Notes under the pieces: generated by a model
Seen by the model: only the letters and a program-made list of their open reading frames with translations
Database searches by the model: none
What the model was told of the DNA's origin: nothing
Assembly: GCA_964645205.1 (NCBI GenBank)
Contig: CAZYBO010000004.1
Location: 186,001 to 250,000 of the forward strand
Direction of reading: 5' to 3'
Length of the DNA stretch: 64,000 bases
From: CAZYBO01 sp964645205
GTDB taxonomy: Bacteria; Pseudomonadota; Alphaproteobacteria; Rickettsiales; SXRF01
Part shown: positions 9,034 through 16,810 of the stretch, piece after piece
How the letters are laid out: each line of letters opens with the position of its first letter
Position numbering within the stretch: position 1 is the first letter of the stretch
Position numbers and translations under genes: made by a program

Positions 9034-9103
9034 AAGGGTGTGCTTTCTGCTTTAAAGGAGGTTAGCGAGCTATTGTGTCGTAACGCAGGATCGCGTATAC
9101 TTC

Positions 9104-9128
9104 AATAGTTCGGGAATATAGAACTATT
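9104..9128. promoter_or_regulatory. Operator-like palindrome between DUF1993 and arsR-type genes
   Basis: AATAGTTC (9104-9111) and GAACTATT (9121-9128) form a perfect 8-bp inverted repeat with a 9-base spacer, inside the 124-bp divergent promoter region. The sequence and size resemble operators of ArsR/SmtB repressors. Binding of the adjacent regulator is inferred. Confidence 0.7.
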
Positions 9129-9157
9129 AGGAAAAATGTCAAGAAGGGTATTGCGGC

Positions 9158-9520
9158 GTGCGGCAACTTTCCCATCCGAAAATCGAGGACATCACGGTCG
9201 AGGGCGTGCTTTACGCGCTCAGCGATCCCGTGCGTATGCGCATTTTCATGATGCTGGCAGGCGCGGAATGCACCAAGAATTGCTCCTCGATCGCCAATGC
9301 CTGCGAAACACCGCTGCCGAAATCCACCCTGTCGCAACACTTCAAAATCCTGCGCGAAGCCGGATTGATTTACAGCGAGCGCAAAGGCGTGGAGATGCAT
9401 AGCCGCACGCGCTGCGCCGAGTTGAAAACGCGTTTCGGGGATATGGTGGGAACAATCGTCACCGCCTATACCGCGCAGCAAAAAAAGAAAAAATCCCCGG
9501 CGAAAAAAAAGGTTCGCTGA
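9158..9520 (+). CDS. ArsR-family winged-helix transcriptional regulator
   Basis: The 120-residue product has the ArsR fold: LYALSDPVRMRIFMMLAG (about 19-36), the recognition helix region KSTLSQHFKILREAGLI (about 55-71), and the wing YSERKGVEMHSR. Metal-binding CxC pairs of the ArsR type are not obvious, although there are Cys residues at ECTKNC and at the ACE stretch. The tail is lysine-rich (QQKKKKSPAKKK). The start is GTG at 9158 with AGAAGGG about 9 bases upstream. It is probably an autorepressor that also controls the divergent DUF1993 gene. The ligand is unknown. Confidence 0.9.
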   Translation: MRQLSHPKIEDITVEGVLYALSDPVRMRIFMMLAGAECTKNCSSIANACETPLPKSTLSQHFKILREAGLIYSERKGVEMHSRTRCAELKTRFGDMVGTIVTAYTAQQKKKKSPAKKKVR

Positions 9521-9524
9521 TCGC

Positions 9525-10928
9525 CTACCCCGGCAATCCCGGCACAAGCTCGCCCGGAGTATTGATTTTATCCTGATAACGCGCGGCAGGGCTTGCACCT
9601 GCATATTTCTGAGCAGAAGGGGCGGCGGTTTGCTCTGTCGGCGCAGGCACGGCGTGCATATCAATCTTGTAATACTGCTTCAGCTCCGACGCGAGCTGGG
9701 AATAGATCACGGCAATATCCGGCGCTTTTTCCTTGAAATGCTCCTTGAGATCGACCGCGATTTCAGCCAGCAGCTGCGGCACTTTCTCGCGCGGCATTTT
9801 CGCTAGCGTGTCGGTGATGTGCGCGTGCAGTTCCTTGGAATCCACTTCCCGCGAACCGTAGGGCGCGAAGAAACGGATCACGTAGCCGGCGATGAATACA
9901 AGGTTGCCGACGCCGCCGAAATAATCGCGGTATTCCTTTCCGCGGAACTTGAATTTCTGCTTGGTGAGCCTGTCATGCGCCATCCATGCGGCGCCAACAC
10001 CTTCAACCACGGAGCTGAGCCGGAACGTTACGTTCTCCCGGAATTTATCAAGCAGGGTCGGCGGCGTGGGGTGATAGGGATCGGGCTCGATGGAACCCAG
10101 CGAGATGAATTTACCCAACAGCGTGATAAGCCCGACCTTGTAGGTCACTTCATTGACATCGTTCTTAGCGGCTTTATGCGCCTCTCTGAACGAACCGGAT
10201 TTGAGTTTTCTAAACCCCTCCCCCCATTTGGTGACAGGGTAGGAAAGCGATGCGGCACCGAACAAGCGCAAGCCGATTTCGCCACCGCTGACGGAATATT
10301 GCTGAATGAGCGCATGCGCCTTTTTACCTAGCCCGGCCTCTTCCTTCCCGTCCGCGCGGCGCGCGCTGCAATCCTTGTCCGGGCTGATCGTATCCTGCCC
10401 ATCAGGAAGATGCTTTCCGAATTCATCGTTGATGTGTTTTTTGATCACGCGCAACTGGTGCGGATCAGCCTTTTCCTGAGCGCCGAACGTAATATTGGTA
10501 ACGTTGGCGATGAGGTTCGAGATGGCGAAGCTGGCGATGCCTGCCCGATCTGCGCCGGGTTTGCTGCTGGTGAAGCTGGACACGAGCTGGAGCGATTGCC
10601 CCACGATGCTGGTAATACCGCGCCATTTCCAGGGATTGAATTTTTTCTCAACCACTGGCGGCACGAATGCGTCGCCATGCCCGGCGAACGCAGCCAGCAA
10701 CGCGTCCGGTTTGGATGTCCCGCGCGTAACCAGCAAAGTCTGGTTGTGCATGCGGGTTTCGGCCAGCACTTCCTGCCCGATGCCGGGCGCGGCAAGCAAC
10801 GCCTGCAATGCGGCTCTGTCACCACCCTTGCGCAGGTGGAACACGCTATAGGCGCCACCGTCCCCTGCAGGTTCGATCTCGATCGACCGGATCAGGGCAT
10901 GCGGATTTTTATTATGATAAAGTGGCAT
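9525..10928 (-). CDS. Unknown 467-residue protein
   Basis: No family is recognised. The product starts MPLYHNKNPHALIRSIEIEP without a signal peptide. Residues 1-95 form an alpha/beta-looking domain. After that come several moderately hydrophobic stretches (near SFAISNLIANVTNITF, YKVGLITLLGKFISLGSI and VGNLVFIAGYVIRFFAPYG), so weak membrane association is possible. A helical region (about 365-430) follows and then a Pro/Ala/Thr-rich tail ending ELVPGLPG. Base composition is like the neighbours. It converges with the arsR-type gene with a 4-base gap. It has no operon partner. Confidence 0.7.
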   Translation of the reverse strand: MPLYHNKNPHALIRSIEIEPAGDGGAYSVFHLRKGGDRAALQALLAAPGIGQEVLAETRMHNQTLLVTRGTSKPDALLAAFAGHGDAFVPPVVEKKFNPWKWRGITSIVGQSLQLVSSFTSSKPGADRAGIASFAISNLIANVTNITFGAQEKADPHQLRVIKKHINDEFGKHLPDGQDTISPDKDCSARRADGKEEAGLGKKAHALIQQYSVSGGEIGLRLFGAASLSYPVTKWGEGFRKLKSGSFREAHKAAKNDVNEVTYKVGLITLLGKFISLGSIEPDPYHPTPPTLLDKFRENVTFRLSSVVEGVGAAWMAHDRLTKQKFKFRGKEYRDYFGGVGNLVFIAGYVIRFFAPYGSREVDSKELHAHITDTLAKMPREKVPQLLAEIAVDLKEHFKEKAPDIAVIYSQLASELKQYYKIDMHAVPAPTEQTAAPSAQKYAGASPAARYQDKINTPGELVPGLPG

Positions 10929-11141
10929 GGCGCCTTGTGTTTTATTGTATTATCTGTTCTTTTGCCCATCCTACTATCGGCGAGGGCTTGTCACAATCTT
11001 ATTCCTTTGAGGAATTGGCAGTTAATTGAATATTAATCATTATGCGCAATAGCTAGTGGTATTATTTAGTTTCCGCCCATTATCGTGTAGGTCGGCAGAA
11101 CATATCCGGGTTGAAATACGCCCGTAAAAATGGAGAGAAAA

Positions 11142-11645
11142 ATGAAATTATTACGTAACGCGGCAGTAGCCGCCCTGTTGATTCCCACCGTACTGGCCGC
11201 CCCCGCGCAGGCATCCGACTACCTCGTCGGCTCGCTCGGCTGGTTCGATCTGGTGGACGGCGAAAACGAATCGGCGGAGTTCGGCGCGGAATACCGCTTC
11301 AGCCCCGTGCAATACGGCATCCGCCCCACGCTCGGCATTAGTTTCAACGGCGATGGCGCGGTATACGGTTACGGCGGGTTTTACTGGGATGTGCCGATCA
11401 TCGACAACGAGCTGTATATCTCCCCCAATTTCGTAGCCGGCGCATACAGCGAAGGCGATAGCAAGGATCTGGGCGGGGCGATCGAATTCCGTAGCGGTAT
11501 CGAATTGGGCTATCAGTTGCCGAATGCGCACCGTGTAGGCGTGGCGTTCAACCATATCTCTAACGCCAGCATCTACGACAAAAACCCCGGCGCGGAAACG
11601 CTGCTCATCAACTATTCAGTGCCGATGGGGAATTTACTGCGCTAA
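11142..11645 (+). CDS. Lipid A 3-O-deacylase, PagL-like
   Basis: PagL is an outer-membrane beta-barrel that removes the 3-O-acyl chain of lipid A. The 167-residue product has a signal peptide (MKLLRNAAVAALLIPTVLAA, then cleavage near AQAS), alternating beta-strand sequence, and the catalytic triad pattern of PagL: His138, Ser140 in HISNAS and Glu152, with the same spacing (His, +2, +14) as in the Pseudomonas enzyme. The chain ends shortly after, as in the family. The ATG at 11142 has GGAGAG close upstream, which is why it is preferred over the ATG at 11130. It stands alone between two divergent or convergent neighbours. Confidence 0.85.
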   Translation: MKLLRNAAVAALLIPTVLAAPAQASDYLVGSLGWFDLVDGENESAEFGAEYRFSPVQYGIRPTLGISFNGDGAVYGYGGFYWDVPIIDNELYISPNFVAGAYSEGDSKDLGGAIEFRSGIELGYQLPNAHRVGVAFNHISNASIYDKNPGAETLLINYSVPMGNLLR

Positions 11646-11652
11646 TACCTAA

Positions 11653-11685
11653 AATGTCATCTTTCACGCCGTTGGGGATGACATT
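11653..11685. terminator. Hairpin between convergent pagL-like and aceB genes
   Basis: AATGTCATC (11653-11661) pairs with GATGACATT (11677-11685) around a 15-base loop. It lies between two convergent stop codons and could end both transcripts, but no strong T-run is present. Its GTCATC/GATGAC arms also resemble the arms of the palindromic repeats found elsewhere in the window. Confidence 0.4.
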
Positions 11686-11686
11686 A

Positions 11687-13270
11687 TTACGCCAGTTTCC
11701 CATATCCCGGTAGCGTGAGGAATTCCATGAAGCTCTCCTGCGTCACCAGTTCGGTGAGCATGGAAGCTGCCTTGTCGTAAGGCAGGCCGGTTGACGGCAG
11801 TTTTTTCAATTCCTCATCCAGTAGTTGCAGATATAGCGATTCGGTGACCGGACGCCCATCGTCGAGCTTGCCCTTGTCATGGTGAATCCATTGCCAGATT
11901 TGCGAGCGCGCGATTTCGGCGGTGGCGGCGTCTTCCATCAGGTTAAAAATCGGCACGCAGCCTACTCCTGTCAGCCAATTGGCGAGATATTGCACGGATA
12001 CGCTGATATTGTTGCGCAAGCCCGCTTCGGTAATCGTGCCTGCAGGAACGGTGAGTAAATCGGCAGCGGTCACCTGCACATCCTCACGTTTGCGATCCAC
12101 CTGATTTTTGCCTTTCATCAAGCGGTCGAACACTTCCATCGCCACCGGCACCAGACCGGGATGCGCTACCCATGTGCCGTCATGCCCGTCGCCCGCCTCG
12201 CGCTCCTTGTCGGCGCGCACCATGGCGAAGGCTTTTTCATTCGCCGCCTCGTCGTTTTTCACCGGGATGAACGCGCTCATGCCGCCCATGGCGAACGCGC
12301 CGCGACGGTGGCAGGTTTTAATCAGCAGCAGCGAATAGGTACGCAGGAAATGCGTGGTCATGGTCACCTGCCCGCGGTCGGGCAGCACGAACGCCCCGTG
12401 CTTGCTGAATTTCTTGATGAAGCTGAAAATATAATCCCAGCGCCCGCAATTGAGCGCGACGCAGTAATCCTTCAGCGCATGCATGATTTCGTCCATCTCG
12501 AATGTGGCGAGGATGGTTTCTACCAGCACGGTGGCTTTGATCGTGCCTTTTTTTAAACCAAGCATAGACTCGGAATAGGCAAAAATATCCGCCCAGAGCT
12601 GCGCTTCTTCATGGCTTTCGAGCTTGGGCAGGTAGAAATAAGGTGCGGTGCCTTTGGCGATCAGCTTTTTGGCGTTGAGCAGGAAATAGACGCCGAAATC
12701 GAGCAGCGCGCCGGGAATCGGCTTGCCTGCGAATTGCACGTGTTTTTCATCCAAATGCCAGCCGCGCGGACGCACGATAATAACGGCAGGCTTGTCGCCC
12801 ACGGCATATTTTTTACCTTCGGGGCTTGTATAGCTGATCGTACCATCGGCGTAATCACGCAAATTGACCTGCCCATCCATGACCGATTCCCATGTGGGCG
12901 AAAGCGAATCCTCGAAATCAGCCATGAATACTTTTGCGCCGGAGTTCAGCGCGTTGATGATCATCTTGCGCTCGACCGGCCCGGTAATTTCCACGCGTCG
13001 ATCCTGAAGGTCGGCGGGTATCGGCGCCACCGTCCAATCGCCCTCGCGGATAGATTTGGTGGTTGCTAAAAAATTAGGCAGCTCACCCGCATCAAGGCGC
13101 GCTTGACGATCCGCCCGTTTTTTAAGCAACTCGTCGCGCCTGCCCGCAAATTGCGCGGCAAGCTCGGCTACGAACGCATTAACCTCCGTAGTCATAATGG
13201 CCTGGTATTCGGGCTTCATCGTGCCGGTGATGGCAAGGGTGGATTGGGTGGTGCGTGCGGCTTCCGGCAT
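11687..13270 (-). CDS. aceB: Malate synthase (A-type)
   Basis: Malate synthase condenses glyoxylate with acetyl-CoA to malate in the glyoxylate bypass. The 527-residue length and motifs fit the A isoform: INALNSGAKVFMADFEDSLSPTW (about 104-126, written here only as position), the VIIVRPRGWHLDEKH block, KLESHEEAQLW, the LNCGRWDYIFS segment (about 286-296), and DGHDGTWVAHPGLVPVA (about 370). The catalytic Asp lies in the C-terminal FNLMEDAATAEI segment. No isocitrate lyase gene is in the window. The gene is monocistronic and is insulated upstream by the strong terminator of the first pilin gene. Confidence 0.96.
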   Translation of the reverse strand: MPEAARTTQSTLAITGTMKPEYQAIMTTEVNAFVAELAAQFAGRRDELLKKRADRQARLDAGELPNFLATTKSIREGDWTVAPIPADLQDRRVEITGPVERKMIINALNSGAKVFMADFEDSLSPTWESVMDGQVNLRDYADGTISYTSPEGKKYAVGDKPAVIIVRPRGWHLDEKHVQFAGKPIPGALLDFGVYFLLNAKKLIAKGTAPYFYLPKLESHEEAQLWADIFAYSESMLGLKKGTIKATVLVETILATFEMDEIMHALKDYCVALNCGRWDYIFSFIKKFSKHGAFVLPDRGQVTMTTHFLRTYSLLLIKTCHRRGAFAMGGMSAFIPVKNDEAANEKAFAMVRADKEREAGDGHDGTWVAHPGLVPVAMEVFDRLMKGKNQVDRKREDVQVTAADLLTVPAGTITEAGLRNNISVSVQYLANWLTGVGCVPIFNLMEDAATAEIARSQIWQWIHHDKGKLDDGRPVTESLYLQLLDEELKKLPSTGLPYDKAASMLTELVTQESFMEFLTLPGYGKLA

Positions 13271-13334
13271 GGGACTCTCCTGATGATTAGCGTTCAGGAG
13301 CGAACCTAGCGAAGCATCCCGCCAATGACAACGG

Positions 13335-13365
13335 CAAAAAAAGGCCGCCCGGTGAAGGGCGGCCT
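13335..13365 (-). terminator. Rho-independent terminator of pilin gene 1
   Basis: On the minus strand AGGCCGCCC and GGGCGGCCT form a 9-bp GC-rich stem with a 6-base loop, followed directly by a run of seven T (plus-strand A-run 13336-13342). It lies 24 bases after the pilin stop and before aceB. Confidence 0.93.
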
Positions 13366-13388
13366 GAAGTCAAAGCAACGGTAGTAAC

Positions 13389-14222
13389 TTAGAAGCTCGC
13401 ACGAACGAGCGCCTGGCAGAGGCGGTTGTTCTGCACGCCGTTCGAGGTGCCGGTGTTGTACACGGCGGCGGCGGACAAACAGTTCGCAGCGCCTGCGGTG
13501 GACACATCGGTGTTGAGGTTAAAGTTCGCCGTGTTGTTGGTTGCCTGCACGGTACCGGTGTTCGGCACGCCATCATCCTTCTTGGTATCGATCTGGAAGG
13601 CTTCCAGCGGGGTCAGGTTCGAGGTGATCGTAGGCGTGCTGACGTTGGCCGCGAAAGTAACGCCTGCGATACGGAACACGTTCACGCCGGCCATGCCGGG
13701 ATAGGTAAGCGTAGCGCCACCCGTGTAAGCCATGAGCAGGTTACCGTTGCCGATCTTGGCGGCGGGCAACGTGGTAGCTACCGGCATCGCAGCAGGCGTG
13801 CTGCTCGAAATGGACGCCGTGCTCGTCATCGGTTCGCTGATCAGGTTGGAAAGCGCAAGCTGGTGCCAGAAGGCGGCTACTTCACCCGATACCTGCACGC
13901 GCGTGCCGGCGAAATCGGTGAGGACGCCATCGCCTGCGATCATCGCGGCGTTACCGCCGGTGGGAACGCTGGCGGCAGCGAAGAAGCTCGTGCCGTTCTG
14001 GAGGTCGCCCGGCATGCCGTTATATTTGCTGCGGAACGTGTTTACCGCTGCGTCGTATTTTTCAATCTGCGAGACCATCGCGCGAATCTGCGCGGCCTTG
14101 ATCAGATCCTGACCGACCAGTACACCGCCTACGATCAGGCCGATGATAACGAGTACGATCGATAATTCGATAAGCGTGAAACCTTGCTGGCCTTGCTTGG
14201 TGGGGGATGGGGTCTTTTGCAT
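13389..14222 (-). CDS. Type IV pilin / pseudopilin, tandem copy 1
   Basis: The 277-residue precursor has a 14-residue leader (MQKTPSPTKQGQQG) cut by prepilin peptidase before Phe, then the methylated hydrophobic helix FTLIELSIVLVIIGLIVGGV with the conserved Glu at +5. After the helix comes VGQDLIKAAQIRAM and a large Thr/Ala/Asn-rich head ending in a Cys-bounded loop (CLSAAAVYNTG...NRLC), typical of pilin D-regions. The ATG at 14222 has AAGGAG at proper distance, which decides it over 14237. The protein is identical to copy 2 except for Lys3/Thr3. Each copy has its own ribosome-binding site and terminator. Assembly would need the pilB/pilC locus at 44-54 kb and pilD at the right edge. Confidence 0.93.
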   Translation of the reverse strand: MQKTPSPTKQGQQGFTLIELSIVLVIIGLIVGGVLVGQDLIKAAQIRAMVSQIEKYDAAVNTFRSKYNGMPGDLQNGTSFFAAASVPTGGNAAMIAGDGVLTDFAGTRVQVSGEVAAFWHQLALSNLISEPMTSTASISSSTPAAMPVATTLPAAKIGNGNLLMAYTGGATLTYPGMAGVNVFRIAGVTFAANVSTPTITSNLTPLEAFQIDTKKDDGVPNTGTVQATNNTANFNLNTDVSTAGAANCLSAAAVYNTGTSNGVQNNRLCQALVRASF

Positions 14223-14254
14223 GTGATCTCCTTGCATTATACTTTAGCTATTAC

Positions 14255-14294
14255 ACAAAAACACACGGGGATGCGTGCTTCGCATCCCCGTGTG
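14255..14294 (-). terminator. Rho-independent terminator of pilin gene 2
   Basis: A perfect 14-bp stem (CACACGGGGATGCG, 14262-14275, with its complement 14281-14294) and a 5-base loop, followed on the minus strand by TTTTTGTG. It sits 10 bases after the stop of pilin copy 2 and ahead of copy 1, so the two copies are probably separate transcription units or only partly linked. Confidence 0.92.
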
Positions 14295-14303
14295 ACATCA
14301 TCG

Positions 14304-15137
14304 TTAGAAGCTCGCGCGAACAAGCGCCTGGCAGAGGCGGTTGTTCTGCACGCCGTTCGAGGTGCCGGTGTTGTACACGGCGGCGGCGGACAAACAGTTC
14401 GCAGCGCCTGCGGTGGACACATCGGTGTTGAGGTTAAAGTTCGCCGTGTTGTTGGTTGCCTGCACGGTACCGGTGTTCGGCACGCCATCATCCTTCTTGG
14501 TATCGATCTGGAAGGCTTCCAGCGGGGTCAGGTTCGAGGTGATCGTAGGCGTGCTGACGTTGGCCGCGAAAGTAACGCCTGCGATACGGAACACGTTCAC
14601 GCCGGCCATGCCGGGATAGGTAAGCGTAGCGCCACCCGTGTAAGCCATGAGCAGGTTACCGTTGCCGATCTTGGCGGCGGGCAACGTGGTAGCTACCGGC
14701 ATCGCAGCAGGCGTGCTGCTCGAAATGGACGCCGTGCTCGTCATCGGTTCGCTGATCAGGTTGGAAAGCGCAAGCTGGTGCCAGAAGGCGGCTACTTCAC
14801 CCGATACCTGCACGCGCGTGCCGGCGAAATCGGTGAGGACGCCATCGCCTGCGATCATCGCGGCGTTACCGCCGGTGGGAACGCTGGCGGCAGCGAAGAA
14901 GCTCGTGCCGTTCTGGAGGTCGCCCGGCATGCCGTTATATTTGCTGCGGAACGTGTTTACCGCTGCGTCGTATTTTTCAATCTGCGAGACCATCGCGCGA
15001 ATCTGCGCGGCCTTGATCAGATCCTGACCGACCAGTACACCGCCTACGATCAGGCCGATGATAACGAGTACGATCGATAATTCGATAAGCGTGAAACCTT
15101 GCTGGCCTTGCTTGGTGGGGGATGGGGTGGTCTGCAT
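14304..15137 (-). CDS. Type IV pilin / pseudopilin, tandem copy 2
   Basis: The 277-residue precursor differs from copy 1 only at residue 3 (Thr for Lys, in the leader that is cut off), so the mature proteins would be identical. At DNA level the two 834-bp genes differ only in a few bases at the very start and in two silent bases near the end. The ATG at 15137 has a TAGGAG site 9 bases upstream; the upstream extension to 15185 is not supported. The 5' leader contains TTAACCAT (minus strand, 15161-15154), which matches a CtrA half-site. Downstream is a strong terminator. Confidence 0.93.
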   Translation of the reverse strand: MQTTPSPTKQGQQGFTLIELSIVLVIIGLIVGGVLVGQDLIKAAQIRAMVSQIEKYDAAVNTFRSKYNGMPGDLQNGTSFFAAASVPTGGNAAMIAGDGVLTDFAGTRVQVSGEVAAFWHQLALSNLISEPMTSTASISSSTPAAMPVATTLPAAKIGNGNLLMAYTGGATLTYPGMAGVNVFRIAGVTFAANVSTPTITSNLTPLEAFQIDTKKDDGVPNTGTVQATNNTANFNLNTDVSTAGAANCLSAAAVYNTGTSNGVQNNRLCQALVRASF

Positions 15138-15337
15138 TGTGGAAACTCCTAGGATGGTTAAATGACGTATCCGCACTAGTACCAAGCGCGCAACTAGCTA
15201 TAGTTTCTAACATTTAAAGGTTACTAAATGATTACCGTGCCGGGATGAAACAACTCGCAAACAGGCGATAATATCGAGCGAATACAGCTCGATACAAAAC
15301 CTACATCCTGAAAACTATTTTTGGAGAGAATTATTTC

Positions 15338-15366
15338 GTTGATTGTTGCACGCGAGCAACATCAAC
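15338..15366 (-). terminator. Hairpin behind trcR
   Basis: GTTGATTGTTGC pairs with GCAACATCAAC (one bulged T) around a 6-base loop, just after the trcR stop. The minus-strand sequence that follows (GAAATAATTC) has no clear T-run, so termination strength is uncertain. Further left, TATCGAGC/GCTCGATA (15272-15294) forms a second 8-bp inverted repeat of unknown role. Confidence 0.5.
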
Positions 15367-15369
15367 CCC

Positions 15370-15912
15370 TTAGCTCGCCGCTTCTTTTCCAGCTTCCGTC
15401 TTGATCGTAGCAACGGCGGCATCGAGGTGCGTTTGCGTGCACAGGCCGAGCAGCACAGGATCGCGCGGCTTGATGTTCCCGGAATTCCAGTGCGATTTGG
15501 TGCGCACGGCGTCGATCGTGTTTTTGGTGGTGCCCACGAGCTTGGCGATCTGCGCGTCGGTCATCTGCGGGAAATGCTTGATGAGCCATGCGATCGCATC
15601 CGGCTTGTCCTGACGGCGTGCGACCGGCGTGTAGCGACTGCCCTTGGTTTTCTGCGCGATATATTGCTTGGCGGTGTTGAGGATGGAAAGGCGTGCGCTG
15701 CTGTCAGCTTCGCAACGCTTGATTTCATCAACCGTAAGCTGGCCGCTGGCGAGCGGATCCATGCCGCGAATGCCGCCTGCAACTTCACCATCAGCAATGC
15801 CCTGCACTTCCAGCGGGTGCATGCCGCAGAATTCAGCGACCTGCTCGAAGGTCAGCGCAGTGTTTTCAACCAGCCATACGGCGGTGGCTTTCGGCATCAG
15901 GGGCAGCGTCAT
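15370..15912 (-). CDS. trcR: TrcR / DUF1013 cell-cycle transcriptional regulator
   Basis: The 180-residue product is a clear DUF1013 member: MTLPLMPKATAVWLVENTAL at the start, TFEQVAEFCGMHPLEVQGIADG (about 21-42 region, an HTH-like block), then the middle block DAIAWLIKHFPQMTDAQIAK and LVGTTKNTIDAVRTKSHWN (about 126-144), a second HTH. In alphaproteobacteria this family associates with RNA polymerase and promotes transcription of cell-cycle genes (TrcR). It is largely restricted to this class and is strong evidence for the host lineage. It is monocistronic, with a hairpin behind the stop. Confidence 0.94.
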   Translation of the reverse strand: MTLPLMPKATAVWLVENTALTFEQVAEFCGMHPLEVQGIADGEVAGGIRGMDPLASGQLTVDEIKRCEADSSARLSILNTAKQYIAQKTKGSRYTPVARRQDKPDAIAWLIKHFPQMTDAQIAKLVGTTKNTIDAVRTKSHWNSGNIKPRDPVLLGLCTQTHLDAAVATIKTEAGKEAAS

Positions 15913-15997
15913 GGGACTATCCTACGTTTCGTATTTTACAATCAGGTGGTTTTATGTAGTGATTTCTGGCTAAACTTCAAGTATTTTCAGGTTTATC

Positions 15998-16789
15998 ATG
16001 TTTCCGGCCACTTCCACCCTCTCTGCCAGCACCGCCGCGCCGCATATCCTGCGGCTGGCCTTGAACCGCCCGGACGCCGCCAACGCGCTCAACCGCAAAA
16101 TGGGCGAGGAACTGGCGGATATATTCCATATTATAACAACAAAATCAAATGATTATCGCGCAATCATCCTCACCGGGGAAGGCAAGCATTTTTGCGCGGG
16201 CGCAGACCTCAAGGAACGCAAAGGCATGAATGAAGAGCAGTGGCACGAACAGCACCATGCATTTGAAAAGGCTGTATCTTCACTGTACCACTGCCCCCTG
16301 CCCGTCATTGCCGCCGTCAATGGCAGCGCGTTCGGCGGCGGCCTGGAACTGGCGCTGGCCTGCGATTTCATTTATGCCGCCGAGCACGCCCGTTTCGGCC
16401 TGCCGGAAGCCACGCTCGGCATCATGCCCGGCATGGGCGGCACGCAGCAGCTTCCACGCGCGGCAGGCTACCGGCAGGCGCGGGAATGGCTGTTTACCGG
16501 CAAGCCGTTTTCGGCGCAAGACGCCTACCGCGCGGGCATGGTTAACCGCGTATGCGCGCCGTCCGAACTTGCAGGCGCGGTGCTCGAAACCGCACAGGCG
16601 ATTGCGGACGCCGCACCGCTCGCCGTGCAGCGAATCAAGCGGGCGACGCGCGAAGGCATGGCGATGCCGATGGAAGAAGCGATGGCATGCGAACTTAAAT
16701 ATTACCACACGCTGCTTAACACACGGGACAGGCACGAGGGCATTAACGCTTTCAATGAAAAGCGCAAACCGTCCTTTACCGGCGCATAA
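15998..16789 (+). CDS. Enoyl-CoA hydratase/isomerase (crotonase) family
   Basis: A 263-residue crotonase. The oxyanion-hole regions are visible: HFCAGADLKERKGM (about 66-79) and NGSAFGGGLELALACDF (about 108-124), with the catalytic-Glu segment FGLPEATLGIMPGMGGTQ (about 132-149). The ADLKER and GMGGTQ details resemble methylglutaconyl-CoA hydratase (AUH/LiuC), an enzyme of leucine breakdown, but no other leucine genes are nearby, so generic enoyl-CoA hydratase is equally possible. A second gene for a patatin-like lipase follows after 21 bases. Confidence 0.93.
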   Translation: MFPATSTLSASTAAPHILRLALNRPDAANALNRKMGEELADIFHIITTKSNDYRAIILTGEGKHFCAGADLKERKGMNEEQWHEQHHAFEKAVSSLYHCPLPVIAAVNGSAFGGGLELALACDFIYAAEHARFGLPEATLGIMPGMGGTQQLPRAAGYRQAREWLFTGKPFSAQDAYRAGMVNRVCAPSELAGAVLETAQAIADAAPLAVQRIKRATREGMAMPMEEAMACELKYYHTLLNTRDRHEGINAFNEKRKPSFTGA

Positions 16790-16810
16790 AAAACGCTCAT
16801 ACTCCATTCC

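Larger units (their letters stand above)
13389..15137 (-). repeat. Tandem direct duplication of an 834-bp pilin gene
   Basis: The coding regions 13389-14222 and 14304-15137 are direct repeats with an offset of 915 bp. Reading them side by side shows identity across about 800 bases, with differences only within the first 15 and last 20 bases. The 81-bp spacer and the other flanks are unrelated, so the identity stops at the gene ends. Confidence 0.95.

Noticed and set aside
14184..15080. Plus-strand open frames over the pilin genes
   Set aside because: They occur twice only because the pilin genes are duplicated; the minus-strand pilins explain the sequence.
13389..15137. CRISPR-like or satellite repeat
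   Set aside because: The repeat unit is one whole pilin gene, not a short repeat with spacers.
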